A stretch of DNA of 51,046 bases from Bryobacterales bacterium (GCA_028819575.1 JAPPLB010000195.1:1-51046), one strand, 5' to 3'; shown: positions 25,477 to 35,183, counted from the stretch's first letter. Made by a program: numbers and translations. The notes: generated by a model not told the origin, from the sequence alone.

Positions 25477-28032
25477 TCACTCATACTGGACAAAAAACGG
25501 TGAGGCCCAAGCGATCTCGGGGTCGCCGGAAGGGTTTTCCGGATCACGTTGGAAGACCCGGACGTAGTAGTACGTATCACCCGGTTCGGGGCTCATGTCG
25601 CGATAGCGTAAGGATGCCGAGCGGCCGCCGGGACGTTGCGTGAATACGTACTCGCCGTTCTTGACGATGTCGACGCGCAGGATTTCGTCAGGCGCTTCCA
25701 AGGAAATCACGATCTCGGGCGGAGCACCCATCGAAGCGGAGAACCGCTCCCCGGGCATGTGATCTCCAGCAGTCGCACGCACGACGATTTCATCGCTGGC
25801 TCCGAAAGTGCGCCGCGCAAGCATCGCGTCGAACATCGCTTCCCGCGTCAGTTCATCAACCCAAATACCGGCCCAACTGTTATGAGTCGAGCCGTGATCG
25901 CTGAATGAAACGAAACCGTAGACATTGCCTTTGTTCAAGGCGTCCTGTGCGAAGTGGCCGGGGTCGTCGGTTTGCGTTCCGCCCCTCTTCTCGGAAACTG
26001 GCATGCGCCAGCGCTCGTAGCTGCCACGCGCTCCCTGATAGATCTCAAGCAGGCAATCGAACGGCGCATTGGGCCAGTTCCAATCAGCAAGCGGACCGGC
26101 CGCAAAGGTGTGGGGCACGATGACGCTCTTCTGTCCGGCCTGTTTGAGGACATTGTCGCGCCACCAGGACCACATCGCGGGCGGTTGGTTGTCGGTGGCG
26201 GGAGCTTTGCGGCGGCGGTCGATGCCGCGCATGGGCGCGCCACGCCGCAGAAAGAGAGCATTGCGGTGCCCTCCGGGGCGAGCCATGCTGTGCTCATATG
26301 TGTAGATGCCCCAGAAGTTCGGCTCGTGGGTCATCACGTCCACGAGTTTCTGCGTGACCCACCATTGATAGTCACGCAGTCCGTCGGGCCAGGTTCCGCC
26401 CACGACTTCGTTGTGGTCGCTCGGCCCGACGAAATCAAGCTGCGCCGCGTCGAGGGCGTAACGATACGTATCCTCCGTCGAGCCATCAACATTGCTGTGA
26501 CCGCGAATATCTGTATGACGGTGGCAGTCGCCGAGAAGCAGAGTGTAGTGCTTGTCACCCAGCGACATCGTGGCCCGACGGCGGCGCTCGAACCCCTCCG
26601 ATACCGGCAACACCGGGACATGGCTTAGGATCACATCGCGCGCGGGTCCACTGAAAGTCAATTCCGCCAAGAAAACGTTGTAGTGGAGGGCGTGCTCTTG
26701 ATCTTTCGGGAGGTTGTCCGGGGCGCGAAGGTCGCTCGAGTAGATTGCGTTGACGACGCCGTCATTCGCAATCGTGACGGCGGCGCGCTGGGTGTTCCGG
26801 CCTGAGCTGTTCTCGAGCAGCCAGGGTTGTGACCAGCCGGACGAGCCGAGTCTGGTCGCATAAAAGTGATACATCTCATGGGGTTTGGCAATGGTCCAGT
26901 GTCGAAAGACGAGGGTGGGCGTGCCGTTGCCGTCGATTGCGATGGTTGGCAGTTCCGCGAACCGTTCCATGCGTCCCGTGAAGGCATCGGATACGGCGGC
27001 GGGTTCGTAGACACGTCCGTGGACATAGATGCGAACACCGACACTGCGCCGAGCATGCAGTCCCTCACTCCCATCGGCGGAACTGGATGTCGAGAAGTCC
27101 TTGCCCCAGTTGGGTCCGGCTTCGTCAAAGGCAATCCATACACGGTCGGTTTGGTCGACGGCGACAGACGTATGAAAGGAGGCGCTCGGGCCCGATGTGA
27201 TGGCGACCGGATCGGTTGCCTCCTTACCGTCGAAAGAAGCCAGGAAGACATCGTAAGAGCCGCCGTGATAGCTGTCCCAGCTAATCCAGGCGCGGCCGCC
27301 GCTATCGAGCGCGACGGCAGGTTCCCAATCATTCGCGTCACTGGGTGAGATGCGCACCGGCGGCCCCCAGTGTGATTCCGTCAGCCGCTGGGCGTAAATG
27401 TCCGCTTGGCCGTTGCGGAACGACTGCCAGACAAGAGTGACGTTGCCGTCGCTGTCGGCTGCCGCACGAACATGGAAGTCGCTGTATCGGGCGCTGGTGA
27501 CTCTCTCTACACGGTCTACTTTGCCCTTTCTGGAGATCCGTGCGACGAAGATTTCAAAGTTGCCGTCCACCTGCGCGGACCAGGCAGCGAGGGCCCCTTC
27601 CGGCAATGCCACGATGTCGGGAATATAGTGATCCCAGTAGCCGTCGTGGATGACAATCGGGCTGCTCCAGTCACCTCCGTCCACGCGCTGCTTGACGACC
27701 ACACGGTCGGATCCCTTCCCGTCCCACTCGATGTAGATCGCCCAAAGCGTTCCGTCGACTGAGGCTGCGATGCTGGGCCAGTCGGCGGTCCGTTCCGCGG
27801 CGCTCACCCGTGCGGCGTCTAGTTCGCCGGCAATGTGAGCCGGCGCCAACTCTGCCGTCTGCTTCTGGAATTCGGCCGTAATCGAAGAATACACACGGTC
27901 CGGTCCGGCGGGCGGCGGTTGCTCATCGGCACTCTTGACCTGTTCCGTTGAAGCCCCACAGGACCCCATGCCTAGGTACCCGGCAAGGGCCGCCGCCAGC
28001 ACGACGAGAGAGGGTAGGTTTTTCAAGGACAC
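25477..28032 (-). CDS. Large exported DUF3604-like lipoprotein with an N-terminal beta-propeller region
   Basis: This 851-residue protein starts at GTG 28032 with a signal peptide ending in a lipobox-like GMGSC (Cys24). Residues about 60-480 are a series of sialidase-type repeats ([29 protein letters not shown] and similar), suggesting a beta-propeller. The C-terminal ~350 residues resemble DUF3604 and PHP-type metal-dependent hydrolases. They show [36 protein letters not shown] and [12 protein letters not shown], each offering possible metal-binding His or Asp. The substrate is unknown. An unusual feature is the fusion of propeller and hydrolase-like parts in one surface-anchored chain. It is divergent from the xylonate dehydratase gene (54-base gap). 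Confidence 0.78.
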   Translation of the reverse strand: MSLKNLPSLVVLAAALAGYLGMGSCGASTEQVKSADEQPPPAGPDRVYSSITAEFQKQTAELAPAHIAGELDAARVSAAERTADWPSIAASVDGTLWAIYIEWDGKGSDRVVVKQRVDGGDWSSPIVIHDGYWDHYIPDIVALPEGALAAWSAQVDGNFEIFVARISRKGKVDRVERVTSARYSDFHVRAAADSDGNVTLVWQSFRNGQADIYAQRLTESHWGPPVRISPSDANDWEPAVALDSGGRAWISWDSYHGGSYDVFLASFDGKEATDPVAITSGPSASFHTSVAVDQTDRVWIAFDEAGPNWGKDFSTSSSADGSEGLHARRSVGVRIYVHGRVYEPAAVSDAFTGRMERFAELPTIAIDGNGTPTLVFRHWTIAKPHEMYHFYATRLGSSGWSQPWLLENSSGRNTQRAAVTIANDGVVNAIYSSDLRAPDNLPKDQEHALHYNVFLAELTFSGPARDVILSHVPVLPVSEGFERRRRATMSLGDKHYTLLLGDCHRHTDIRGHSNVDGSTEDTYRYALDAAQLDFVGPSDHNEVVGGTWPDGLRDYQWWVTQKLVDVMTHEPNFWGIYTYEHSMARPGGHRNALFLRRGAPMRGIDRRRKAPATDNQPPAMWSWWRDNVLKQAGQKSVIVPHTFAAGPLADWNWPNAPFDCLLEIYQGARGSYERWRMPVSEKRGGTQTDDPGHFAQDALNKGNVYGFVSFSDHGSTHNSWAGIWVDELTREAMFDAMLARRTFGASDEIVVRATAGDHMPGERFSASMGAPPEIVISLEAPDEILRVDIVKNGEYVFTQRPGGRSASLRYRDMSPEPGDTYYYVRVFQRDPENPSGDPEIAWASPFFVQYE

Positions 28033-28037
28033 GCCGA

Positions 28038-28043
28038 ATTATA
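28038..28043 (-). promoter_or_regulatory. Consensus -10 TATAAT five bases before the DUF3604-like gene
   Basis: On the minus strand a perfect TATAAT ends 5 bases before the GTG at 28032, with no Shine-Dalgarno. Spacing is the same as for the TamA-like gene at 6041 and predicts a leaderless mRNA. Confidence 0.48.
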
Positions 28044-28073
28044 TCTCTCAGCTTCTCATGCAACCGCTTCCGG

Positions 28074-28079
28074 CATACT
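28074..28079 (+). promoter_or_regulatory. -10-like CATACT seven bases before the xylonate dehydratase gene
   Basis: CATACT ends 7 bases before the ATG at 28087 and there is no Shine-Dalgarno. Together with the TATAAT on the other strand it makes a compact divergent promoter region of only 54 bases. Confidence 0.33.
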
Positions 28080-28086
28080 CTTAAAC

Positions 28087-30075
28087 ATGCCGAACAAGAT
28101 CTTTCACGAAGGCGACTCGTCACTCTATGAGATTCTGACCAAGGCCGAGGGGCCGAAGGGGACACTGCCGTTGACGGAGGATATGCTCCGCAATCGGCCC
28201 AGCGGCGACATCTTCGGTTGGACCCAGGCGGCGGGCATGGGTTGGGACCCCTCGAAGCTCGGCTCCAAGGAATTCCTCATCCTCAGCACGCAAGGCGGCA
28301 TCCGCGCCTCGGACGGCCGCCCGATCGCTCTGGGGTATCACACCGGCCATTATGAAGTGGGTCTGCTGATGCAGGAAGCCGCTGTTGAGTTGACATCGCA
28401 GGGCGCTATCCCGTTCGCCGGATTCTGCAGTGACCCATGCGACGGCCGCACGCAGGGGACGACGGGCATGATGGATAGTCTTCCCTACCGCAACGACGCG
28501 GCGCAGGTATTGCGCCGGTTGATTCGATCGCTGCCGACACGACGTGGCGTGATCGGTGTCGCGACCTGTGACAAGGGCTTGCCGGCGATGATGATCGCGC
28601 TCGCTTCAATGAGCGACCTGCCGACGGTGCTGGTCCCGGGCGGGGTCACGCTTCCGGCGAGCGACGGTGAAGACGCCGGAAAGGTGCAGTCGATTGGAGC
28701 GCGTTTCTCGCACGGCGAGTTGACGCTGGGGGAGGCCCAGGAACTCGGTTGCCGTGCCTGTGGGTCTCCGGGAGGAGGTTGCCAATTCCTGGGCACGGCT
28801 GCGACCTCACAAGTCGTTAGCGAAGCGTTGGGGCTCTCACTCCCCCATACAGCCCTCGCGCCTTCGGGACAACCGATCTGGAAAGATGCAGCTCGACGTT
28901 CAGCGAGGGCCATCATGGAGATGGAGGCACGCAGGCTGACCACAAAAAACATTGTGACCGACGACGCCGTGCGCAACGCGATGGCGGTGCACGCTGCCTT
29001 TGGAGGTTCCACCAACCTCCTGCTGCATTTGCCTGCTGTCGCCTACGCGGCGGGATTGCGCCGGCCGGGGGTCGACGACTGGACGGAAGTGAATCGCAGC
29101 ACGCCGCGGCTGGTTGATGTGCTGCCCAATGGCCCGCGCATGCACCCTACCGTTCAGGTATTCCTCGCGGGCGGTGTGCCGGAAGTCATGTTGCATCTCC
29201 GAAGGTTGGGCCTGCTCGAGACCAACGTGATCACAGCAACGGGAGAGACCCTCGATGCCGTTCTCGATTCCTGGGAAATCAGCGAGCGGCGAACAGCAAT
29301 GCGGCGACATCTGAGGGAAAGGGACGGTATCGATCCGGAAGACGTGATCATGCCCCCGGACAAGGCTCGCGCCGAGGGACTCACCAGCACGATCACCTTC
29401 TGCCGCGGAAACCTCGCTCCCGAAGGTTCCGTTGTCAAGAGCACTGCCATCGATCCGAGCGTGATTGATACCGACGGCGTTTTCCGCATGACGGGTCCCG
29501 CCCGCATCTTCCACCGCGAATCGGACGCCATGGAGGCGATCAAGTCCGGTCAGATTCATGAGGGCGACGTCATGGTCCTCACATGCGCCGGGCCGATGGG
29601 TTCGGGGATGGAGGAGATTTACCAGATCACGTCCGCCCTGAAATTCCTCTCCTTTGGGAAAGAGGTTGCCGTGATCACCGATGCGCGGTTCTCCGGGGTT
29701 TCCACCGGCGCCTGTATCGGCCATGTCGGTCCGGAGGCTCTTGCCGGCGGTCCGATCGGCAAGGTGCGCGAAAGCGATTCAATTCAGATCATCATCGACC
29801 GCAATACGCTCGAAGGAACGATCGACCTTGTTGGTGAGAAGAACAGTGCGGAGTCAGGGCCAGAAGTCGGTGAGCGCCTTCTCGAAGCCAGGGGCACGCC
29901 CGACTATCTGTCACCCCATCCCGATCTGCCCGAAGACACCCGGCTCTGGGCTGCGTTGCAGGCGGTGAGCGGGGGCGCTTGGGGCGGATGTGTTTTCGAC
30001 GTGGACGCGATTGTCGGAGCGCTTCACCAGTCGGAAGGCCTGTCGCGTCCTACGTCTTTGAGTCCCGGCCGCTGA
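28087..30075 (+). CDS. D-xylonate dehydratase of the YjhG/YagF type (IlvD/Edd family)
   Basis: The enzyme dehydrates D-xylonate to 2-keto-3-deoxy-D-xylonate using an Fe-S cluster and a divalent metal. At 662 residues it matches the longer YjhG/YagF branch rather than IlvD (about 560-620). Shared segments include [90 protein letters not shown] and [14 protein letters not shown]. The cysteines in SDPCDG, ATCDKG and the GGGC segment are the likely cluster ligands. No xylose dehydrogenase, lactonase, aldolase or transporter gene is nearby, so pathway partners lie elsewhere. Confidence 0.93.
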   Translation: MPNKIFHEGDSSLYEILTKAEGPKGTLPLTEDMLRNRPSGDIFGWTQAAGMGWDPSKLGSKEFLILSTQGGIRASDGRPIALGYHTGHYEVGLLMQEAAVELTSQGAIPFAGFCSDPCDGRTQGTTGMMDSLPYRNDAAQVLRRLIRSLPTRRGVIGVATCDKGLPAMMIALASMSDLPTVLVPGGVTLPASDGEDAGKVQSIGARFSHGELTLGEAQELGCRACGSPGGGCQFLGTAATSQVVSEALGLSLPHTALAPSGQPIWKDAARRSARAIMEMEARRLTTKNIVTDDAVRNAMAVHAAFGGSTNLLLHLPAVAYAAGLRRPGVDDWTEVNRSTPRLVDVLPNGPRMHPTVQVFLAGGVPEVMLHLRRLGLLETNVITATGETLDAVLDSWEISERRTAMRRHLRERDGIDPEDVIMPPDKARAEGLTSTITFCRGNLAPEGSVVKSTAIDPSVIDTDGVFRMTGPARIFHRESDAMEAIKSGQIHEGDVMVLTCAGPMGSGMEEIYQITSALKFLSFGKEVAVITDARFSGVSTGACIGHVGPEALAGGPIGKVRESDSIQIIIDRNTLEGTIDLVGEKNSAESGPEVGERLLEARGTPDYLSPHPDLPEDTRLWAALQAVSGGAWGGCVFDVDAIVGALHQSEGLSRPTSLSPGR

Positions 30076-30175
30076 ATCGTCATCTGATCAAGGCAGGATA
30101 TCCGCTTGTCTTGTTCTTGCTGATCGAGCTGCTTGCCTGCGCCAGGCATAAGGGCGCGCACATACTTGTTGCCAC

Positions 30176-30574
30176 TCAATCAGTCGCGCGCAAACTGCTA
30201 AGCGCACCGGGCCAATCGAGAATCCTCTCATCGGCGGTGACGAGCTGGTGCCCCCCCAATGCCGTCGCAACAATCAAGCGGTCGGCCGGATCCGCATGGA
30301 AATCGACAAGGCCAGCGGCTCGGATTCCGATCTCTCCGTCAACGGGTATTTCCACGATCCCGTCCTGAAGGAGTGCCTGACGCCATGATCCGATATCTTG
30401 CAGCAGAGTAAGCCGCCCCTTTTCATGAAGCATCGCGACTTCCCAGAACGAGACTGCGGAAACTGCAACATCGCCTGAAAGCCAAGCCCGTTTGAGACTG
30501 TCTCGAGTCCGAGCCCCAAGTTTGTCGTCCCCGAATCGCAGCCAAACCAGAACATGCGTATCCAGAATCATCAA
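30176..30574 (-). CDS. vapC: PIN-domain ribonuclease toxin (VapC-like)
   Basis: This 132-residue PIN-domain protein has the expected acidic residues: D5 in ILDTHVLVWL, E45 in SFWEVAML, D98 in ADPADRLIVATA and D115 in VTADERIL. VapC toxins cleave tRNA or rRNA when freed from antitoxin. Its start overlaps the antitoxin gene's stop by 4 bases, a normal toxin-antitoxin arrangement in which the antitoxin gene comes first. The target RNA is unknown. Confidence 0.92.
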   Translation of the reverse strand: MMILDTHVLVWLRFGDDKLGARTRDSLKRAWLSGDVAVSAVSFWEVAMLHEKGRLTLLQDIGSWRQALLQDGIVEIPVDGEIGIRAAGLVDFHADPADRLIVATALGGHQLVTADERILDWPGALSSLRATD

Positions 30575-30852
30575 AGTTGGTTATCCCAACCCTTGCCCGT
30601 CACGGCGTCCCATTCCACGTCGATAGGTTCCACGATGTCACCATGGATCCGGATGATTCCTCGGTCGATGCCAAAGAGGTTTTCGGGCTTCTTCCGATAA
30701 GGAACGAGCTTCGAAACCGGGCGGCCGTTTTTGGTAATGACAATCTCTTCTCCGTTCTCCGCGACCTCGTCCATCAGCTTGAGGCACTTGGCCTTGAACT
30801 CAGAGGCTTTGATTATCTTGGGGCCGGACCCCTCGAGGTTGCTGGCTGCCAC
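30571..30852 (-). CDS. Phd/YefM-family antitoxin (VapB partner)
   Basis: This 93-residue antitoxin begins at GTG 30852 behind a purine-rich Shine-Dalgarno (GGAGAGGG). Its N-terminal part IIKASEFKAKCLKLMDEVAE followed by IVITKNGRPVSKLVPY is the Phd/YefM DNA-binding fold. The C-terminal tail (about 55-93) should wrap and block the PIN toxin. A double palindrome upstream is the likely autoregulatory operator. The pairing of a Phd-type antitoxin with a PIN toxin is common. Confidence 0.9.
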   Translation of the reverse strand: MAASNLEGSGPKIIKASEFKAKCLKLMDEVAENGEEIVITKNGRPVSKLVPYRKKPENLFGIDRGIIRIHGDIVEPIDVEWDAVTGKGWDNQL

Positions 30853-30884
30853 GACCCTCTCCTGACCGTCGGTGGAATTACTTT

Positions 30885-30911
30885 ATCATACCATGGTCAC
30901 AACCATGGTCA
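30885..30911 (-). promoter_or_regulatory. Toxin-antitoxin promoter and double-palindrome operator
   Basis: Two copies of the 8-base palindrome ACCATGGT lie at 30890-30897 and 30902-30909, 12 bases apart, so both would face the same side of the helix approximately. On the minus strand an extended -10 (TGGTATGAT, hexamer at 30890-30885) overlaps the first palindrome. Antitoxin binding would therefore block its own promoter. The leader to the GTG at 30852 is about 26 bases and contains a Shine-Dalgarno. Confidence 0.7.
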
Positions 30912-31108
30912 TATTCAGGGATGGAGATTCACCTGGCGGCGGCTGAGCATCCTACGTACTGTCATTACTCGAGTGAAGACCACACTCGTGTCGCGAGTCG
31001 GAAGGGACCAGACCCCGTCAGTGTCGGTCTGGCGAGTAGTTGGGGGAGGATTGTCGGGGAAAGGGATGTCGCTCGCATGCAGTGCAGCAAGGAAGCCCAG
31101 TCGGACTG

Positions 31109-31144
31109 ACCTGCATTTCTCGCCGCGTGCTGAGAAAGGCGGGT
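31109..31144. repeat. Solo inverted-repeat remnant of the MITE-like family, copy D
   Basis: ACCTGCATTTCTCGCC is followed almost at once by GCTGAGAAAGGCGGGT, so only the two terminal inverted repeats remain, forming a 36-base hairpin-capable stub. The whole interior found in other copies is missing. Flanks are TG and CA rather than TA. It lies in the gap beyond the toxin-antitoxin operator. Confidence 0.65.
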
Positions 31145-31157
31145 CAGAGAATCAGCG

Positions 31158-31565
31158 TCATCGTCGTGTGCTTCGCGTGCGCCCTCTCGCTCCAGTGACC
31201 GAAGATCCCTTGCCTGTCCAGCCCGAAGAGGCTCTAAAGCTGTTACGTCTCGCTCTCGAACGCTTGAAGCCGGCTCGGCGCTGCAGTTTGCGTCGCGCCG
31301 TTTGCGCCGCCAGCGCTTCATCGTGGAAATCCACGTAGGGGATCGTCACTCGCAACGGATCGAGTTGCATGATCAGACTAAGCAGCTCCGCCGCCAGAGG
31401 AGTTTCCGGATGTCCGGCCCGAGGCTCTTCGGACTGCAGGATCGGCGCTACTGCTGAAGACACGCCGGCTTCCGTGCCCATCGACAGCGCCGGAAAGACC
31501 CAAGCTGCCAACCAGCAACCGAGAAGAGGGATCGAAACCCGCTTAGCCGCCGTGATCCTTCGCAC
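31158..31565 (-). CDS. Possible small exported protein, unrecognised
   Basis: This open frame of 135 codons from GTG 31565 begins with a plausible signal peptide (RRITAAKRVSIPLLGCWLAAW, ending around ALSMG). A short acidic/hydrophobic part and a very basic C-terminus (ARRKLQRRAGFKRSRARR) follow. There is no Shine-Dalgarno, no recognised motif and no conserved neighbour. The basic tail may mean a frameshift or a non-coding frame. I report it only as a possibility. Confidence 0.22.
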   Translation of the reverse strand: MRRITAAKRVSIPLLGCWLAAWVFPALSMGTEAGVSSAVAPILQSEEPRAGHPETPLAAELLSLIMQLDPLRVTIPYVDFHDEALAAQTARRKLQRRAGFKRSRARRNSFRASSGWTGKGSSVTGARGRTRSTRR

Positions 31566-32050
31566 TGCATTAGATACTACACCATGCCTGCAGAGTACGA
31601 TAGTTGATGTCACGCGATCCAGCACGATGGGTGACGGCCGCAGCTCGCTTTTTTGACACAAAGTGACACTCGTGAACGGCTGCACTGTCGCGTTGTTCCA
31701 TATATTGAAGAGAAGAATCCGCCCGTTCGTCAGTCTGTAACGTTCAGCGCGGCTCGGTTCAAGATCATTCATCTCTCACTCACCAAGCACTTCAAAGAGC
31801 CGGAGCAGGTTGTCGAGACGCAGGCGACCCGGTGTTTCGAACAGGTCACAAGTCCGGCTGAAGCCTTGTGGGAACGCGGTTCACGAGTGTCGCCGTCGTA
31901 GGAGAGGTCAGGCAGACGCCGGATGTAGACGAAGGGGAGGTTCGGCTACAATGAGGGCTTGCCGCGAGGTGACACGCACGGCGTGAAACTACCCGGATTG
32001 ACGGTGCGTATCTTCTTCATGAACGCAGCCAGACGAGGAATCGAGCAAGT
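31566..32050. other. Gap of about 480 bases upstream of bamA
   Basis: No convincing gene is present. TACAAT at 31947-31952 and TTGACG at 31998-32003 are isolated promoter-like hexamers on the plus strand and do not pair at normal spacing. A GAGGA at 32034-32038 lies somewhat far (12 bases) from the bamA ATG. Confidence 0.35.
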
Positions 32051-35000
32051 ATGATAGGCCGCCGAGTCCGGCGCCCGGTCTTCGTTGGGTCTCTTCTGTT
32101 GGCGCTATTCGGGTTCGCCGCAAGCCCCCTCGAGGGGCAAACGGGCCTCGACGGCATCGATTCCCATTCGAACTTCCCGCCGCCCTATCTCCGCACCACA
32201 CCGGTGACCGAGGACGTTCCTGTCGGGGAAAGCGCGACTTGGCTGCTCGCGCAGCAGGGCGAACCCCAGAAGAAGCCATCCCCTTTTGAAGAGGTCCCTG
32301 AAGCTCAGGAACAGCGGCCGGCTTCTCCGTTCGAGGACGTACCTGATGCTCCGCCCGAAGGACAGCGGCCGGCCTCGCCTTTTGAAGACATTCCCACTGA
32401 AGAGGGACAACCCGCACCGATCGCTCCTCGAGGCGATATTATCGAGTCCATCCAGTTTCGCGGCACGCGGCGGATCCCCAGAGACGGGTTGCTGGCCCGC
32501 ATCTTCAGCAAACCCGGAGACCTGGTCGACCAGGAAATCCTCCTTCGCGACTACATGGTGCTGTGGAACACAGGCTATTTCGACGACTTGCGATTGGAGT
32601 TGGAAGACGGCGAGCAGGGCAAGATTGTCCGCTTCGTCGCGGTCGAGCGCCGGGTCATTCGCAGCATCAAGTACGAGGGCGTCAAATCGGCTTCCGTCTC
32701 GGATATCCTGGAGCGCTTCAAGGAGCGCCGCGTCGGGCTCAGCGTCGAATCGCGTTATGACCCCACCCGCGTGCAGCGTGCAGTGATCGTGCTTCAAGAA
32801 CTGCTCGGAGAGAGGGGTCGCCAATACGCTGACATTCAACCTCAGGTTTCTCAGATTCCGCCCTCCTCGGTCGAGGTCATCTTCAACGTGACGGAAGGCC
32901 CGAAAGTGAAGGTCGGCAAGATTTTTGTCGAGGACAACGAAGTGATGTCCAACAAGCGGGTGCGAAAGGCCATGAAGAACCTGTACCCGATGGGCTTACC
33001 GCGCAGCATCATCTTCGAACGACTCTTCAGAAAGACCTTTGACATCCGCAAGCTCGAGGAAGACAAGGAACGTGTTCGGAACATGTATCAGGAGCGGGGC
33101 CATTTCAAAGCCACCGTGACCCGTCATGAACTGGAAATGCGGGATCAGAAGGGCCGCAAGCTGTTCCCGTTCCCCCTGATCTTCAAGAAAAAGGGCAAGC
33201 GGGCGGACGTCACCGTCCATATGGACGAGGGCGCAGAGTACCGCCTCGGCAAGCTGAGCTTCACCGATGTCGAGTTGTTCCGGGATCCGACAGTCCTTGA
33301 AAACGTCTTCAAGATGGATGCGAATGACATCTTCGACATCAAGAAGCTGCGGGAAGGTCTCGACAACCTCAAAAAGCTCTACGGCGAGTTCGGTTACATC
33401 GACTTCGTCGCCGAGCCGAACTTCGAATTCCGTGATGACGAGAGCCCGCCGAAAGTGGATCTCAACCTGGCCGTCGACGAAGGCAAGCAATTCTTTGTGC
33501 GCCGGATCAATTTCTCGGGTAACACCTCGACCAGAGACAAGGTCATCCGCCGCGAGCTTCTACTCGACGAAGGGGACATGTTCAATACCCGCGTCTGGGA
33601 CCTGAGCATCCTGCGTCTTAATCAACTCGGCTATTTCGAGCCGCTCAAAGAAGAAGAGGCAACGGATATTCGCCGGGATACACGCCAGGGTCTGGTCGAC
33701 TTGACACTCAATGTCAAAGAACGCGGCAAGAACACCGTCAGCCTGAACGGCGGCGTATCCGGGTTTGCCGGAAGCTTTATCGGTTTCGGGTATGCGACCA
33801 ACAACTTCCTCGGGCTGGGTGAAACCCTGAGTTTCGACGCACAGCTCGGAAGCCGGCAACGCGCCCTTACTTTCGGCTTCACCGAACCCTATCTGTTCAA
33901 CCGACCTATCCAAGCCGGCTTCACCGTCTTTACGAGCCGTTTCAACTTCAACCAGGGACGTGAGGCCTCCATTTTTTCAGGCGCGAACCTGATCCCGCTC
34001 TTCAACCAGCTCGGACGCGACAACTACCTCGACTTCCGTCAAAACACGACCGGCTTCACGACGTTCGTAAGCTATCCGCTGAAGAACTTCAACCGCTTGA
34101 GCGTCACCTATCGCTTGCAGAGAGACGATCTGACCACGTTCAGCAAAGCGGCCGACAATCTGTTCCGCTTCCAAAACTTCCTCGGGGTGTCGGGTCCGAA
34201 CTCTCTCGAGGGCATTACTACCAGTGAAATCGTTCCCGGGTTTTTCCACAACACGGTGAACCACCCGATCACGCCGTCAGGAGGCAAGAGCCTGTTCGCC
34301 AGTGTCGGTATCGCCGGCTTCGGCGGCAATACCAACTTCCTGGCGCCGACGGTCGAGGGGAAGTACTTCAAGTCGGTTGGCACCAGAGGCCACGTGATTG
34401 GCATGCGGATGCTGCTCTCCTTTCTCACCGGGTATGGCGGCAAGGTGCCTCCGCCGTTCCGGCGTGCCTACATGGGGGGTGAGACCGATATCCGCGGTTT
34501 CGAGATCTTCGGCATCATCCCGATGGTATGGATCCCTGACACGGCCACCGTGCCGATTCTCAATGACAACGGCACGCCCCGAACACAGGTATTGCTCGTC
34601 GAAGGCGTGGAGCGGGAGGTTCCTCAGTTCACCACGGTTCCCGTATTCCGGCTTTCGTTTCCCGGCGGCGATACCCGCATGATCTATAACTTCGAATACC
34701 GTATCCCGCTGTTCGGACCCGTTACCCTGGCACCCTTCTTCGACTTGGGTTTCAACCGTATTCTTCTGAAGGACCAGGTACGGCTCAACGAAGATCGAGC
34801 CGCCGAACTGAATGCGATGTTTCCCCATGCCGGCATCGACCGGTCGATCCGCGTGATCCCCCAGTCACAGGCGCTCCGCGCCTCGACGGGTGTCGAACTG
34901 CAAGTGATGATGCCGGTCGTGCAGGCCCCGTTCCGTTTCTATTGGGCTTACAATCCGTTACGCGTGGAGACCTTCCTGCAGCCTCCCATCGTGGCGGATC

Positions 35001-35116
35001 GGTCATTCTTCCCGAATCGGACTTCTTTCGTTGACGGCGTCACGCGGTTCGGGCGCGCCTTGCCGTTCTTCGAGAAGCCCAGGATATTCCGCTTTACTGT
35101 AAGCCGCACATTCTGA
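32051..35116 (+). CDS. bamA: Outer-membrane protein assembly factor BamA
   Basis: BamA folds beta-barrel proteins into the outer membrane. The 1021-residue protein has a signal peptide (about 1-30) and an unusual ~100-residue Pro/Glu-rich extension. Five POTRA domains follow (from about IIESIQFRGTRRIPRD, residue 130, to about 560) and then a C-terminal barrel. The extension carries three near-repeats, PFEEVP (78-83), PFEDVP (93-98) and PFEDIP (110-115). The barrel contains the conserved RGFE motif in GGETDIRGFEIFG and ends in FTVSRTF, with the terminal aromatic signal. The extension makes it longer than E. coli BamA (810). skp/ompH follows after 67 bases, as in many diderms. Confidence 0.96.
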   Translation: MIGRRVRRPVFVGSLLLALFGFAASPLEGQTGLDGIDSHSNFPPPYLRTTPVTEDVPVGESATWLLAQQGEPQKKPSPFEEVPEAQEQRPASPFEDVPDAPPEGQRPASPFEDIPTEEGQPAPIAPRGDIIESIQFRGTRRIPRDGLLARIFSKPGDLVDQEILLRDYMVLWNTGYFDDLRLELEDGEQGKIVRFVAVERRVIRSIKYEGVKSASVSDILERFKERRVGLSVESRYDPTRVQRAVIVLQELLGERGRQYADIQPQVSQIPPSSVEVIFNVTEGPKVKVGKIFVEDNEVMSNKRVRKAMKNLYPMGLPRSIIFERLFRKTFDIRKLEEDKERVRNMYQERGHFKATVTRHELEMRDQKGRKLFPFPLIFKKKGKRADVTVHMDEGAEYRLGKLSFTDVELFRDPTVLENVFKMDANDIFDIKKLREGLDNLKKLYGEFGYIDFVAEPNFEFRDDESPPKVDLNLAVDEGKQFFVRRINFSGNTSTRDKVIRRELLLDEGDMFNTRVWDLSILRLNQLGYFEPLKEEEATDIRRDTRQGLVDLTLNVKERGKNTVSLNGGVSGFAGSFIGFGYATNNFLGLGETLSFDAQLGSRQRALTFGFTEPYLFNRPIQAGFTVFTSRFNFNQGREASIFSGANLIPLFNQLGRDNYLDFRQNTTGFTTFVSYPLKNFNRLSVTYRLQRDDLTTFSKAADNLFRFQNFLGVSGPNSLEGITTSEIVPGFFHNTVNHPITPSGGKSLFASVGIAGFGGNTNFLAPTVEGKYFKSVGTRGHVIGMRMLLSFLTGYGGKVPPPFRRAYMGGETDIRGFEIFGIIPMVWIPDTATVPILNDNGTPRTQVLLVEGVEREVPQFTTVPVFRLSFPGGDTRMIYNFEYRIPLFGPVTLAPFFDLGFNRILLKDQVRLNEDRAAELNAMFPHAGIDRSIRVIPQSQALRASTGVELQVMMPVVQAPFRFYWAYNPLRVETFLQPPIVADRSFFPNRTSFVDGVTRFGRALPFFEKPRIFRFTVSRTF

Positions 35117-35141
35117 AGGCGGAGTATGTGCGCTCCTGTGC

Positions 35142-35164
35142 TAGACTGAAGGCGCTGTTGCGCC
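35142..35164 (+). promoter_or_regulatory. Possible -10 (TAGACT) and stem-loop in the skp leader
   Basis: TAGACT at 35142-35147 is a candidate -10 within the bamA-skp gap. A perfect 5-bp hairpin GGCGC-TGTT-GCGCC follows at 35151-35164. There is no U-run, so it is not an intrinsic terminator. It could give skp its own transcript with a structured leader. Confidence 0.28.
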
Positions 35165-35183
35165 AACTGAAACGAGGTTGAAT

